Shown here: piece after piece, positions 1-8,604 of the stretch
Layout of the letters: every line of letters begins with the position of its first letter
Numbering within the stretch: the stretch's first letter is position 1
Assembly (NCBI GenBank): GCA_041583135.1
Contig: JBFHGJ010000038.1
Coordinates: 1-48,999, forward strand
Source of the DNA: JABSOG01 sp041583135
Lineage (GTDB): Bacteria > Pseudomonadota > Gammaproteobacteria > Enterobacterales > Alteromonadaceae
Direction of reading: 5' to 3'
Length of the DNA: 48,999 bases
Notes under the pieces: generated by a model
Seen by the model: only the letters and a program-made list of their open reading frames with translations
What the model was told of the DNA's origin: nothing
The model's database searches: none
Position numbers and translations under genes: made by a program

Positions 1-108
1 AGTTTGCTCACTCAAATAGGTCATTTTGTATTGCCAATTCGGCGGGATGATAGATGGTATCCCAGATGTATAAAGCCAAAACCATCCAAATATCCCACCA
101 AAAAAAGA

Positions 109-137
109 AATGCCAGTCAGCTTAACTGACTGGCATT
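109..137 (-). terminator. Hairpin, second terminator-like structure after yejK
   Basis: A perfect 12-bp inverted repeat (AATGCCAGTCAG / CTGACTGGCATT) with a 5-nt CTTAA loop. The A-run at 101-108 reads as a T-tract on the minus strand, so it looks like an intrinsic terminator for leftward transcripts. It lies behind the palindrome at 171-200. It could also end a gene to the left of the window, since plus-strand T's occur at 151-159. Confidence 0.6.
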
Positions 138-170
138 AGCCTTAGCGCTCCTTTTTTTTGATTCAACAAC

Positions 171-200
171 AATAAAGGGCTTCAATTGAAGCCCTTTATT
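171..200 (-). terminator. Terminator after yejK (30-bp perfect palindrome)
   Basis: Two 13-bp arms (AATAAAGGGCTTC / GAAGCCCTTTATT) flank AATT, so the whole 30 bp is self-complementary. It sits 48 bp beyond the yejK stop. A T-rich tail in either direction makes it a likely bidirectional terminator. Confidence 0.75.
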
Positions 201-247
201 ATCTTTAATGACACAAATGAAGTATCGTCTTTAATTAAACCTTGACG

Positions 248-1276
248 TTACTCCTGTGGCGTTTTCTCACCACGAATAAAGCGTTCTAATTGATCTTTTA
301 AGTTTGGCGGGATCCCCTTAATCATCAAAGAGTCGGTGCCGACATCATAAAAGATTCGGTCGCCAAACAGTTTTTTATCAAAACTTAAACTCACCCCTCC
401 CCCTTGACCTGAGAACTTAACCAACGAGGTTACCGTCTTTTTATCGACCGGGAAACTTTCTTCAATCTCGTAACCGCGAGACTGCTGGAATTCTTTAAAC
501 GCCTGCTCTGAACTCATGTTCATCGCCGCCGAGATCTCTTCTACTACCGCATCTTGACCCAGTTGAGCGCGCTCATTGCAATAGTCATAAACATTTTTAC
601 GCACCTCGGCCTTTTCGCTGACATCAAGCTGCTCGACATTCAAAAAGTCTTCTACCGCTTGAAGCATTTCACCAGATTGCTGCTTGGCATTAATACCTTC
701 TTCACAACCAAGGAAGTCAAGGAAGAAGTCACCGACTTTACGTCCGGCACGGCCTTTGACAAAAGAAATATAACGATTGGAATCAGGGCTAACTTTCATT
801 TCCGTCAAGTCGATACGCGCCGCCAACTGCATACTGGATAAATCCAAATGACGAGACTTGGCAATTTCCATTTCGTTGGTGACACTAAAGTGATCTTTAA
901 TGTTAAGCATCAAGATCAACAAATAATCCGTCGCCAGATATTGATAATGACACATCAACAAATAGCCTGACTCCAAAAAGTTGTACTGCTTGATTTCATC
1001 GGCCAACAATTGACTTGATGCATTAGCGAAGGTCAAAAAATCCTGTTCTTTGGCAACATAGCTGGCCAGGTGTGAGGAAAAGGCGGTATTTTTCTCAGGG
1101 CTAAAGCTACAATATTCCTTACCGGCTTTTCCACTGTATGAGAAGTGCAGATGCTCCATAAAGCTCATAATACGTTCATTGACAGGTACCAGATCTTCTC
1201 TCGAACGACAGATCACCTCTGAATTTTCCTGCTGCTCAATGTAGTTGATCGCCAAATTGCTCACTTCGAGCGACAT
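248..1276 (-). CDS. yejK: Nucleoid-associated protein YejK (NdpA family)
   Basis: The 342-residue product starts MSLEVSNLAINYI and matches the YejK/NdpA (37-kDa nucleoid-associated protein) family in length and overall pattern. This includes the central GRAGRKVGDFFLDFLGCEEG stretch and the C-terminal end reading GIPPNLKDQLER. Proteins of this family are found on the condensed chromosome; their biochemical role is poorly defined. The start is supported by an AGAGGAA ribosome-binding site a few bases upstream of the ATG. The gene diverges from yejL/yejM across about 125 bp, the usual gammaproteobacterial arrangement. Two hairpins follow its stop. The family assignment is confident; the function is only as known as the family. 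Confidence 0.95.
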   Translation of the reverse strand: MSLEVSNLAINYIEQQENSEVICRSREDLVPVNERIMSFMEHLHFSYSGKAGKEYCSFSPEKNTAFSSHLASYVAKEQDFLTFANASSQLLADEIKQYNFLESGYLLMCHYQYLATDYLLILMLNIKDHFSVTNEMEIAKSRHLDLSSMQLAARIDLTEMKVSPDSNRYISFVKGRAGRKVGDFFLDFLGCEEGINAKQQSGEMLQAVEDFLNVEQLDVSEKAEVRKNVYDYCNERAQLGQDAVVEEISAAMNMSSEQAFKEFQQSRGYEIEESFPVDKKTVTSLVKFSGQGGGVSLSFDKKLFGDRIFYDVGTDSLMIKGIPPNLKDQLERFIRGEKTPQE

Positions 1277-1334
1277 AGCTGTTTCCTCTTAAGTCGTAAT
1301 AGGCGGTTTTTCTTATAAATTCCGCCTAAATTGA

Positions 1335-1364
1335 TTGTCAAAAGCCAAAGCGCCTATGTTAATA
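1335..1364 (+). promoter_or_regulatory. Putative yejLM promoter
   Basis: TTGTCA (1335-1340), an 18-bp spacer, then TTAATA (1359-1364). Predicted initiation near 1371 lies just upstream of the YejL start at 1401, which argues against translation starting any further upstream in that frame. Confidence 0.45.
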
Positions 1365-1400
1365 TACTCAGCACCCAAACTTATAGTAATTTATGCCAAG

Positions 1401-1616
1401 ATGCCGATTAATTCCAAGTATTCAGACTCACAAGTAGAACAAGTCATTCAAGACCTGTTGGCAGTATTAACCCGCCATGAGGCCAGCGTCGAGTTGAGTC
1501 TGATGTGTCTTGGCAATGCCACCAGCCACATAATCAACTCCTCAATCGCCAAGCAAAGTCAAGCTCAGGTGGTTGAATCGTTCAACCAAGCGTTAAAATC
1601 CAGCGTCGCCAGTTAA
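1401..1616 (+). CDS. yejL: YejL family (DUF1414) small protein
   Basis: A 71-residue protein beginning MPINSKYSDSQVEQVIQDLL, matching E. coli YejL (about 75 aa) from its first residues: YSD-QVEQ, then LTRHEAS-ELSLMCLGN and an I-N-SIA stretch. The frame stays open further upstream, but that extension covers the likely promoter and is not conserved, so the ATG at 1401 is chosen. The family has no established biochemical function. The stop is 9 bp before yejM, so the two are almost certainly co-transcribed, as in Enterobacteria. Confidence 0.9.
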   Translation: MPINSKYSDSQVEQVIQDLLAVLTRHEASVELSLMCLGNATSHIINSSIAKQSQAQVVESFNQALKSSVAS

Positions 1617-1625
1617 GGGTGGTAG

Positions 1626-3197
1626 ATGATCCTAGACCCCAACCAACCTTTTGTAGACAAGGCGCAGAGGCTCTCTAGCTGGGGCCATTGGTTTACCTTT
1701 TTCAATATACTTTTCGCCATCGTTTTATCGGCCAGTTATATCGTTACCGATAGTCTACCGAACACAGTAATAGGGATAGTCTACTTGCTGTTCAGTTGGC
1801 TTGGTCATACCGCGTTTATTACCTTTATCGTTTTCGTACTGACCATTTTTCCGCTGTCGCTGGTCTTTCCCTACCCTCGCCATATACGCGGTATGGCAGC
1901 AATCATTGCCACCAGCGGCATGATCCTGTTGGCCATTGACGCCTATAGCTATTCTAGGCTCGGCTACCATATCTCCAGCTCATCTCTGGAACAAGTGGTG
2001 ACACTGCTGACAAAAACCTGGGAAAACCATCCGTTTCGCAGTTTTACCTGGGTATTTGGGATCAGCGGCGCCATTTTGGCCTTTGAGTTGTATATCAGTA
2101 ACTTTACTTGGAAACGTCTTGAAAGGCTAAAAGAAAAGTCCTTTGGTAAGCCTTTGGCGGCACTGTTTTTAACTGCGTTTGTCAGCTCACATCTGATCCA
2201 TATCTGGGGTGACGCGACCTTTGAATATGATGTCACCAAGCAAAACAACATGTTTCCTTTTTCTTATCCGGCCACTGCCAGAACCCTGCTGGCGAAAAAT
2301 GGCCTGCTCGATAAGAAGCAATTCCAGCAGGCCCGCTCAGATCAGCTGGCGTTAAGACAAAACTTAGAATACAACCATACCCATCAAGCAATGCAGTGCA
2401 ATATCCCTGCGATAGCGCACAACCTTGAAATAGTGATCTTAGCTGAAACCGTGGATGACAAGTTGTCCAATCAACTCGTCAAACAAGGTTTGATTCGCTT
2501 TGATAAACACTATGTGCCGACCGCATTTGAAGATGCAATATTTGATTTGGTTTATGGCCTCCCGTCAATTTACAAAGACAGCATCGTGGCCAATCGACAG
2601 TTGCCGCAGTGGTATCTTACCGCTCGCGACAACAACTTGAATATTCGCTTTGTGCTTGAGGATGCACCGGCGCTGGCGCCCTATGCCTATATTGCTAACC
2701 AATCCAATGGCACAACGGCTGATATTAGCATTACCTTTAAACAGCTTACGGCTAACCAGCTTTTAAACAACCTAAACTCAAATAGCGATGCTATCCAAAT
2801 CATCGTGTCCAAAGCCCAAGGCGTAGAAACCGCTGTTGCCAAAGCGCCGATGTTTGTCAGGTGGCCGGGGTTTGAGCGTTATAAACGTCAGGTGACGCAA
2901 AACCTAGGGATAAGCACCACCATAATCGAGTCTTGGATGCGCTGTACAACGCCTGAAGGACAACTGCCGGAATCGTTCGGTAAGAACATACTGGAAAAAT
3001 CGCCAAAACAGCTGGCAGCCAACTACACCGCCGGCACCATAGTGTCGATTAAGAAAGACCGCATCATTTTACTCGACGACCAAGGTAATGACTTACAGAT
3101 CTCAGCGTCTACCGGCTACAAACTCAATCAACCAATCGATATCCCCACCCTTAACGACACCATTAAGAAGCTTAAAACCTACACCGCAAAACAGTAA
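1626..3197 (+). CDS. yejM: YejM/PbgA-like inner-membrane protein (DUF3413)
   Basis: The 523-residue product has about five hydrophobic segments in its first ~190 residues (DUF3413 region), then a periplasmic part. In E. coli, YejM (PbgA/LapC, 586 aa) controls LpxC stability through LapB and so lipopolysaccharide synthesis; its sulfatase-like periplasmic domain is already catalytically unusual. Here the periplasmic part is recognisable (NLEIVILAETVDD, then FDLVYGLPSIYKDS, equivalent to FGLFYGISPGYMD in E. coli). It is about 60 residues shorter than the E. coli protein and lacks recognisable sulfatase metal-site motifs. Position after yejL supports the name. Whether the reduced form still signals to LapB is unknown. 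Confidence 0.85.
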   Translation: MILDPNQPFVDKAQRLSSWGHWFTFFNILFAIVLSASYIVTDSLPNTVIGIVYLLFSWLGHTAFITFIVFVLTIFPLSLVFPYPRHIRGMAAIIATSGMILLAIDAYSYSRLGYHISSSSLEQVVTLLTKTWENHPFRSFTWVFGISGAILAFELYISNFTWKRLERLKEKSFGKPLAALFLTAFVSSHLIHIWGDATFEYDVTKQNNMFPFSYPATARTLLAKNGLLDKKQFQQARSDQLALRQNLEYNHTHQAMQCNIPAIAHNLEIVILAETVDDKLSNQLVKQGLIRFDKHYVPTAFEDAIFDLVYGLPSIYKDSIVANRQLPQWYLTARDNNLNIRFVLEDAPALAPYAYIANQSNGTTADISITFKQLTANQLLNNLNSNSDAIQIIVSKAQGVETAVAKAPMFVRWPGFERYKRQVTQNLGISTTIIESWMRCTTPEGQLPESFGKNILEKSPKQLAANYTAGTIVSIKKDRIILLDDQGNDLQISASTGYKLNQPIDIPTLNDTIKKLKTYTAKQ

Positions 3198-3200
3198 GGT

Positions 3201-5999
3201 TTAGCATCGCCAGCTCAAGTTGGCGATGCGCTCTAGCTGCATCAGCTGAGCAATAGAGAAGCTCGATATATCCTTGCTTTGCAATTGCACATGGATCCAG
3301 CGTTCACATCCGCCATTGTGTTTATGTTGCACAAAACTCTGGGCATAAAGATTGGATACCCGTTCATCAATAGTGCTGTCCGCTGGCGACAACACCAAGC
3401 AAAACTCGCTTGGATGCTGACTAAGTTCCATATCGAGGCTAAGGAGTATTTCGACCTGTGTCTTATGCGGACAGTTCGGCGCCGGAATAAAAATAATCCC
3501 GTTGATCGCACCTAAGAGCCCGCGCGCTTGCTCGATAGCAGCACCTACCGCAGTAGCGTTTAGTACATCCGTTTCAATATAGTGGCAATCTTCTTTACGC
3601 TCGGTGAGCTTATCGCCAACAATACAAACAGATGCCCCAGCCGAGCATAGTTTGAGCTGATCTGCCAAGTCGTTTAACTGGGTATCTTGTGAACCAATCA
3701 GTAAAAACTGCCCGGCACGGTTTATGTTAATGGCATTATCTGGATGCAAAGAACAACGACTTTCTGTCGCCTTCCATCGCTGCTTACCACGATAGGCCAC
3801 CAGCGGGCGGCGTTTATCGACACTAAGCTCGGCAAAAATAAAATCACACAGCTGATTCATGCGCTCTTGGCGAGGCGGTAGTTGCTCCAGTCCCAAATCG
3901 ATTTGCACTATCATCTGTGACTTATCTACCAAGGCGCCAATCGTGGCAGCAGATGGGATCAATTTTTCATCAGAGGTCACAGAGCAACATTGCCGGGTCA
4001 CCAAATTGATGCTCAAAGGTTGCAGACCGCTGGCGTGCAGTGCCTGCTTGAGATATTCAATACTGCCAAAGCCTTTGCCACAGTGTAAATCGAAACGAGC
4101 CAATTGCTCAAACAGCGGCTCACAGGGTGCCGAGGGGTTTAGTGCTTCAATGCTCCATAGGTGGATCACATGACAAGCGCTTTGGTTAAGCGCCAAAACT
4201 TGCTCGCATAACTGCCGATAGTCCTGTTCTCGGGTCGGCTCAATGACAAATTCCAAGCAGTTGATGCGCTCAAACTGCTGGCCGACTCGAACACAGAGCA
4301 CCTGAGCGCTGGCAAGCCTGAGCAGCTGCGCCAATCTATCACCAATCCCATACTTGTCACAGAACACCACAAAGCATTGATCTGGCAGCAATGCGGTCTT
4401 TCGCAAGGTACTTAACGGCTCAGACTGCCACACCGGTTGAAAGAATTGTCCCGCTGTCACCATAAGATCTCGTGAAACTGCCTTTGCTTTAGCTGCGATC
4501 ACCGGACTCTGTTGTTCACTATGATGAGTATCTAACAGTTCAATCGTGCCATCGGCAAGGGCTTTGGCACGCCGTCCAGTCGAGATAACCCTGTCATTGG
4601 GATCATCACTAAAAGGACTGGGTAAAAAATGACGCTCAGTTTCCAACCAGTCGCCGAGATAACCCCGGGCAAGACCAAAGCCACCAATATAAAGCGTTCC
4701 AGGGCTGTCGGTTGCTTGAGGGTTCAATTCATCATCAAGCACAAAGCAATAAGCGCCACCGACCGCTTTGCCAATGTTGTAGCTGTCAATGCGTCCTGAG
4801 ATCTCTGAGACACAACCAAAACCCGTGTTCTCCACTACCCCATAGAGCTGATATAGATGCTTTGGCCGTCCGCCATCGACCATCGCATTGATGTCATCGA
4901 TATGACAGCCGCCACTAAAAAGCAAATATTCAAGCTCGCCAAAGCAATCAGGCCGTTGACGAATAAGGTGACTCAACAGTGACATCGGCAAATGCAAGAC
5001 TGTCACACCGGTCAAGGCCAGCGCCTGTTTCAACATCAATGGTGACGATTGCAGATGGCGGTCAATTTCCACCAAGGTGATGCCGTTACACAGTGCACAC
5101 CAAATTTCAAACAATGCCGCTTCACTGTCTAACGGCGCACACAAACCAAACACATCACGACTTTTAATCGGCAAATAACCGGGTCTATCAACCATCGCAA
5201 TCACGTTGCCATGCTCAATCATCACCCCTCGCAATACGCCCTTGGGACATGCTCCAAACTGCACGCAGGCTAAGGAAAAGGCATTTTGTGTCGGCAACAA
5301 TGGTGGATTTGCGCTTGAGCACACTTCTATCGCCTGTTTGATCTCCAGCCTATCAACATTGTAGGTAACGTGATCAGCCCCTTCAAACAGCGCGCTATAG
5401 CCATCACAGCTCAACATCAGTTTGAAAGTACAATCAGGGTGCGGCGTAATATTGTCCGGCGTCACTACAACAAAAGCGCCACCGCATTTCAATACCGCCA
5501 ACATCGCCACAATCAAATCGATACTGCGCTCAAAACATAAGCCCACCAAATCGTCGAACTCAATGCCTTCACGGCGCAAAAAGGTGGCCATTTGATTGGC
5601 CCGCTTGTTCAGTTGGGCAAAACTCAATTGCCCCTGCTTAAACTCAAGAGCCGGCTTATTGGGATGCTCCACTACCTGCGCTTCAAAAAGCCCATGCAAT
5701 GTCAACTCGCCAAAAGCATCGCTTTTATAGTAACTCAGCGCGGCGCGACTGTTACTGATCAACCTCTGTTGCTGATCGCTTGGCAAAACCTGTTTTGCCA
5801 CCGGTTGCACGGGTGCAGGCAATGGCACTTGATGATTTTTCAGATACTCGGCTATCTCGCTTTTACAGGCCTTAAGTTGGGCAACCAGCGTAGCATCAAG
5901 CTGTTCTTTTTTACCCTTGACCCTAAGCGCGCCATTATCGTCTAGCAGAACTCTGATACCACGCTCGGCCAAATCGCTAAAAAAAGCCTTCATATCCAT
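3201..5999 (-). CDS. Degenerate NRPS/PKS-like protein: docking, adenylation-like and ketoreductase-like regions
   Basis: A 932-residue protein from the ATG at 5999 (alternative 5993), 28 bp after the GGT stop, so probably the second gene of that operon. Residues ~1-57 (MDMKAFFSDLAERGIRVLL...) resemble a TubC-type N-terminal docking domain. Residues ~90-490 resemble an adenylation domain, but signature motifs have decayed: A3 is FGACPKGVLRG instead of TSGSTGxPKG, A5 is LYGVVENT instead of NxYGPTE, A7 is STGRRAKALADG without the usual Asp, and A8 is absent. Residues ~510-870 resemble a PKS ketoreductase, but the Rossmann glycines are lost (LIGSQDTQ). I see no condensation, carrier or thioesterase domain. 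Read as NRPS-derived and probably not a working adenylating module. The stop lies 3 bp from the convergent yejM stop. Frame extension to 6104 overlaps ggt and is rejected. Confidence 0.7.
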   Translation of the reverse strand: MDMKAFFSDLAERGIRVLLDDNGALRVKGKKEQLDATLVAQLKACKSEIAEYLKNHQVPLPAPVQPVAKQVLPSDQQQRLISNSRAALSYYKSDAFGELTLHGLFEAQVVEHPNKPALEFKQGQLSFAQLNKRANQMATFLRREGIEFDDLVGLCFERSIDLIVAMLAVLKCGGAFVVVTPDNITPHPDCTFKLMLSCDGYSALFEGADHVTYNVDRLEIKQAIEVCSSANPPLLPTQNAFSLACVQFGACPKGVLRGVMIEHGNVIAMVDRPGYLPIKSRDVFGLCAPLDSEAALFEIWCALCNGITLVEIDRHLQSSPLMLKQALALTGVTVLHLPMSLLSHLIRQRPDCFGELEYLLFSGGCHIDDINAMVDGGRPKHLYQLYGVVENTGFGCVSEISGRIDSYNIGKAVGGAYCFVLDDELNPQATDSPGTLYIGGFGLARGYLGDWLETERHFLPSPFSDDPNDRVISTGRRAKALADGTIELLDTHHSEQQSPVIAAKAKAVSRDLMVTAGQFFQPVWQSEPLSTLRKTALLPDQCFVVFCDKYGIGDRLAQLLRLASAQVLCVRVGQQFERINCLEFVIEPTREQDYRQLCEQVLALNQSACHVIHLWSIEALNPSAPCEPLFEQLARFDLHCGKGFGSIEYLKQALHASGLQPLSINLVTRQCCSVTSDEKLIPSAATIGALVDKSQMIVQIDLGLEQLPPRQERMNQLCDFIFAELSVDKRRPLVAYRGKQRWKATESRCSLHPDNAININRAGQFLLIGSQDTQLNDLADQLKLCSAGASVCIVGDKLTERKEDCHYIETDVLNATAVGAAIEQARGLLGAINGIIFIPAPNCPHKTQVEILLSLDMELSQHPSEFCLVLSPADSTIDERVSNLYAQSFVQHKHNGGCERWIHVQLQSKDISSFSIAQLMQLERIANLSWRC
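3204..3229. terminator. Hairpin between convergent yejM and NRPS-like gene
   Basis: GCATCGCCA (3204-3212) pairs with TGGCGATGC (3221-3229). It sits 7 bp after the yejM stop and inside the last codons of the convergent NRPS-like gene. It probably terminates yejM transcripts. There is no long T-tract. Confidence 0.45.
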
Positions 6000-6027
6000 A
6001 TCTGCTTTGCCATTGTGGTTTGAATCT

Positions 6028-7803
6028 CTATTTGCCAAGCACCAATCCTTCACGTCGTGGATCGGCACCGCCATACAACCTACCGTTATCGATGACAATG
6101 CCATGCAGTCCGCTATTGAGCGGTCTCACCTGAACTTGGTGACCGAGTTTTTCCAAAGCAGCTTTGATATCAACCACCTTGGTGTCTGATTCAAGGGTCG
6201 TCTGGCCATTACGATTGGTCACTTTGGCAAGGCTTATCGCCTTTTGAATATCCAGCTGCCAATCCAATACACCGATGATGGTGTGCGCTACATAACCGAT
6301 AATACGACTGCCGCCGGGTGAACCGATCAACATTTTGAGCTTGCCGTTTTTGTCGAAAATCATCATCGGCGACATTGAGCTTCTGGGTCTTTTACCGGCT
6401 TCTATGCGATTGGCAACCCATTTCCCACCGTTTTTAGGCGCAAATGAAAAATCGGTCAGCTGATTGTTGAGCAAATAGCCATTAACCATCAAACCAGAGC
6501 CGAAGGCGTGTTCGATACTGGTCGTCATCGATATCGCGTTACCTTTGCTATCAACTATCGACAGGTGACTGGTGCTAGGTAATTCAATGGCATTGTCGTT
6601 TGCCAACTGGGCATAACGCTGTGACAAACCGGCACTGGCCTTACCCATATCTTTATTTGGGTCAATCAACTTGGCGCGAGTCTTAATGTAATCAGGCGCT
6701 AGTAGTTCGGCGAAAGGCACATTAACAAAATCACTATCGGCGGCGTAGCGATTACGGTCGGCGTAAGCCAGTCTAGATGCTTGTGTATACAGATGGATGG
6801 CTTGCGCCTGATTTGCCTCATAGCGATTGAGTTCGAACGACTCCAACAAGGCCAAGATCTGCAACACGGTAAAGCTACCGGAGCTTGGTGGCCCCATGCC
6901 ACATAATTTGTACTGATGATAAGGAGCGCACAAAGGCGGTCGCTCTTTGGCTTCATATTCAGCCAAATCAGCCAAACTCATGTTGCCTGGATTATACTCG
7001 GCGTTATTTACCCGAGCGAGAATGGCTTTAGCATTATCACCTTGATAAAACGCTTTAGGTCCTTGTTTGGCGATTTTTCTCAATATGGCGGCGTAAGGTT
7101 TGTTGATCAACAGATCTCCGGCTTGCAATGGTTTACCGCCCGGAGAAAAATAATCGCGACTCGACGCCAACTTATTGATGGCAGGATTAATGCCTCTGTG
7201 AATTTGCAGCGCCATCCGCGGTGAGACTTCAAACCCTTTTTCAGCCAGCGCGATGGCATCATCAAATAACTCCGCCCAAGCCAGCTTGCCATGTTGTTGA
7301 TGCGCTTTGTATAACGCCTTAAGTACCCCGGGCACACCGACCGACTTGCCACCGACAACCATGTCAATCCAGCGCTGAGGCGTACCATCGGCAGCCAAAA
7401 ACATCTCTGGTTTTGCCGATTTCGGCGCAGCTTCTCGACCATCATAGCTTTGCATCCGCTGGGTCTTAGCGTCATAGTGCAAAATAAAGCTGCCACCACC
7501 GATCCCCGAGGATTGCGGTTCAACCAAGCCGAGCATCACCTGAACGGCAATGGCCGCATCTATCGCCGAGCCACCTTTGGCCAAAATGGCCTCACCTGCT
7601 CTAGTGGCATGTGGATTGGCGCTTGAAACCATATATTGTTTCGCAACAACGACTTGTTTAGCTGTCGCCTTGCCTGCGGCTTCCGGGTCACGATCTTCCA
7701 ATACCGGCGTGGCGTTCGACACACCGCAATGTAAAAGAAAGATCGCGCCAAAGATGCAATTTATTGACTGTTTGATAAAATGCTCCCGAAGAATTTTGTT
7801 CAT
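6028..7803 (-). CDS. ggt: Gamma-glutamyltranspeptidase (glutathione hydrolase), exported
   Basis: An N-terminal-nucleophile hydrolase that cleaves gamma-glutamyl bonds (glutathione and related compounds) in the periplasm. From the ATG at 7803 it has 591 residues with a signal-peptide-like start (MNKILREHFIKQSIN, then a hydrophobic core ending near VSNA). The autocleavage/nucleophile Thr is in STSHLSIVD, about residue 411, leaving a small subunit of about 181 residues, as usual for GGT. SSGIGGGSF, PPSSGSF and GSPGGSR are also typical. The frame is open to an ATG at 7875, but that leaves only 17 bp to the divergent rrtA start and buries the signal peptide, so 7803 is preferred. It is followed by the NRPS-like gene. 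Confidence 0.9.
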   Translation of the reverse strand: MNKILREHFIKQSINCIFGAIFLLHCGVSNATPVLEDRDPEAAGKATAKQVVVAKQYMVSSANPHATRAGEAILAKGGSAIDAAIAVQVMLGLVEPQSSGIGGGSFILHYDAKTQRMQSYDGREAAPKSAKPEMFLAADGTPQRWIDMVVGGKSVGVPGVLKALYKAHQQHGKLAWAELFDDAIALAEKGFEVSPRMALQIHRGINPAINKLASSRDYFSPGGKPLQAGDLLINKPYAAILRKIAKQGPKAFYQGDNAKAILARVNNAEYNPGNMSLADLAEYEAKERPPLCAPYHQYKLCGMGPPSSGSFTVLQILALLESFELNRYEANQAQAIHLYTQASRLAYADRNRYAADSDFVNVPFAELLAPDYIKTRAKLIDPNKDMGKASAGLSQRYAQLANDNAIELPSTSHLSIVDSKGNAISMTTSIEHAFGSGLMVNGYLLNNQLTDFSFAPKNGGKWVANRIEAGKRPRSSMSPMMIFDKNGKLKMLIGSPGGSRIIGYVAHTIIGVLDWQLDIQKAISLAKVTNRNGQTTLESDTKVVDIKAALEKLGHQVQVRPLNSGLHGIVIDNGRLYGGADPRREGLVLGK

Positions 7804-7892
7804 TTCGACCAATGGTTTATGTCTTTCTACCAAATTCTTTTTCAACATTCCATTAATCATAGTCAAATTCATCAAACTAAAGGAGCAACCTT

Positions 7893-8507
7893 CTGTTTAA
7901 TCTACCCATAGCAAAGCAATACACCATCGCTCCGGCGATATTGCTAATGTGTGTTTTTGCGCTCTACTTTTTCGAGCCATACAGCTCAACTTATTTTGAA
8001 TATCAACGCCAAGGCGTTGAAAACGGTGAGCTTTGGCGACTCATAACAGCTAATCTGGTCCACACCAACTTTGCCCATTTAGTGCTCAATAGCGCCGGTC
8101 TTTTCATGATCTGGCTGATCCAGGCGGAACATTTCTCCAGCAAAAGATTTTCTTTGGTATTTTTATTGTGCGCCTTGTGCACTGGCGTCGGCATCCACAT
8201 GTTGAGCAGCTTTGCCAGCTACGCCGGACTTTCTGGTGCCCTTCATGGCGTCATTTCTTATGGCGCTGTAAAAGATATCGAACAAAAACTAAAGTTCGGC
8301 AAATTGCTGTTGCTCGGTATCGTCGTCAAAGTCGGCTACGAACAGATCGTCGGCGGCAGCGAATCACTTAAGCAGCTTATCGGCGCCAATGTCGCGGTGG
8401 ATGCTCATCTTTACGGTATGCTCAGCGGCATCGGCCTTGCCCTTATCGGCCTTTTGCTCAGCACCAAGCAAAAAGCGACAACCCCTGTTCACGGCAAAAG
8501 CGATTAA
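7893..8507 (+). CDS. rrtA: Rhombosortase (rhomboid-family GlyGly-CTERM protease), CTG start
   Basis: An integral-membrane intramembrane serine protease of the rhomboid superfamily. YAGLSGALHGVISYG carries the GLSGxLHG active-site block (nucleophilic Ser), DAHLYGMLSG supplies the catalytic His, and NLVHTNFAHLVLNSAG is the usual first helix-loop region. About six hydrophobic segments are visible. This motif set is that of rhombosortases, which process proteins bearing a C-terminal GlyGly-CTERM tail before type II secretion or surface release; no such target lies in this window. The first in-frame ATG lies inside the first helix (7947). A CTG at 7893, 7 bp after AAGGAG, gives MFNLPIAKQYTIAPAILL and a 204-residue protein. 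TTG at 7941 is the alternative. Confidence 0.85.
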   Translation: MFNLPIAKQYTIAPAILLMCVFALYFFEPYSSTYFEYQRQGVENGELWRLITANLVHTNFAHLVLNSAGLFMIWLIQAEHFSSKRFSLVFLLCALCTGVGIHMLSSFASYAGLSGALHGVISYGAVKDIEQKLKFGKLLLLGIVVKVGYEQIVGGSESLKQLIGANVAVDAHLYGMLSGIGLALIGLLLSTKQKATTPVHGKSD

Positions 8508-8544
8508 TTTTTTTAATGTGAACGTTCTACTCCTACAGCGGTAG

Positions 8545-8553
8545 TGATATAAT
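8545..8553 (+). promoter_or_regulatory. Extended -10 promoter of mnmA
   Basis: TGATATAAT (TG at 8545-8546, TATAAT at 8548-8553) is an extended -10 element, followed by CCGCCGCC. No good -35 is visible. It lies about 50 bp upstream of mnmA. The icd gene has the same architecture. Confidence 0.6.
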
Positions 8554-8604
8554 CCGCCGCCTAATTTTTAGCTATTTAAACACAAGCGCAATTATTCTAA
8601 GTCT

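Noticed and set aside
6000..6104. N-terminal extension of the NRPS-like protein overlapping ggt
   Set aside because: The extra 35 residues are ggt coding sequence read in another frame; the docking-domain homology starts at the Met of 5999.
7804..7875. Longer GGT start
   Set aside because: It would leave 17 bp to the divergent rrtA start, with no promoter room, and puts 24 residues before the signal peptide.
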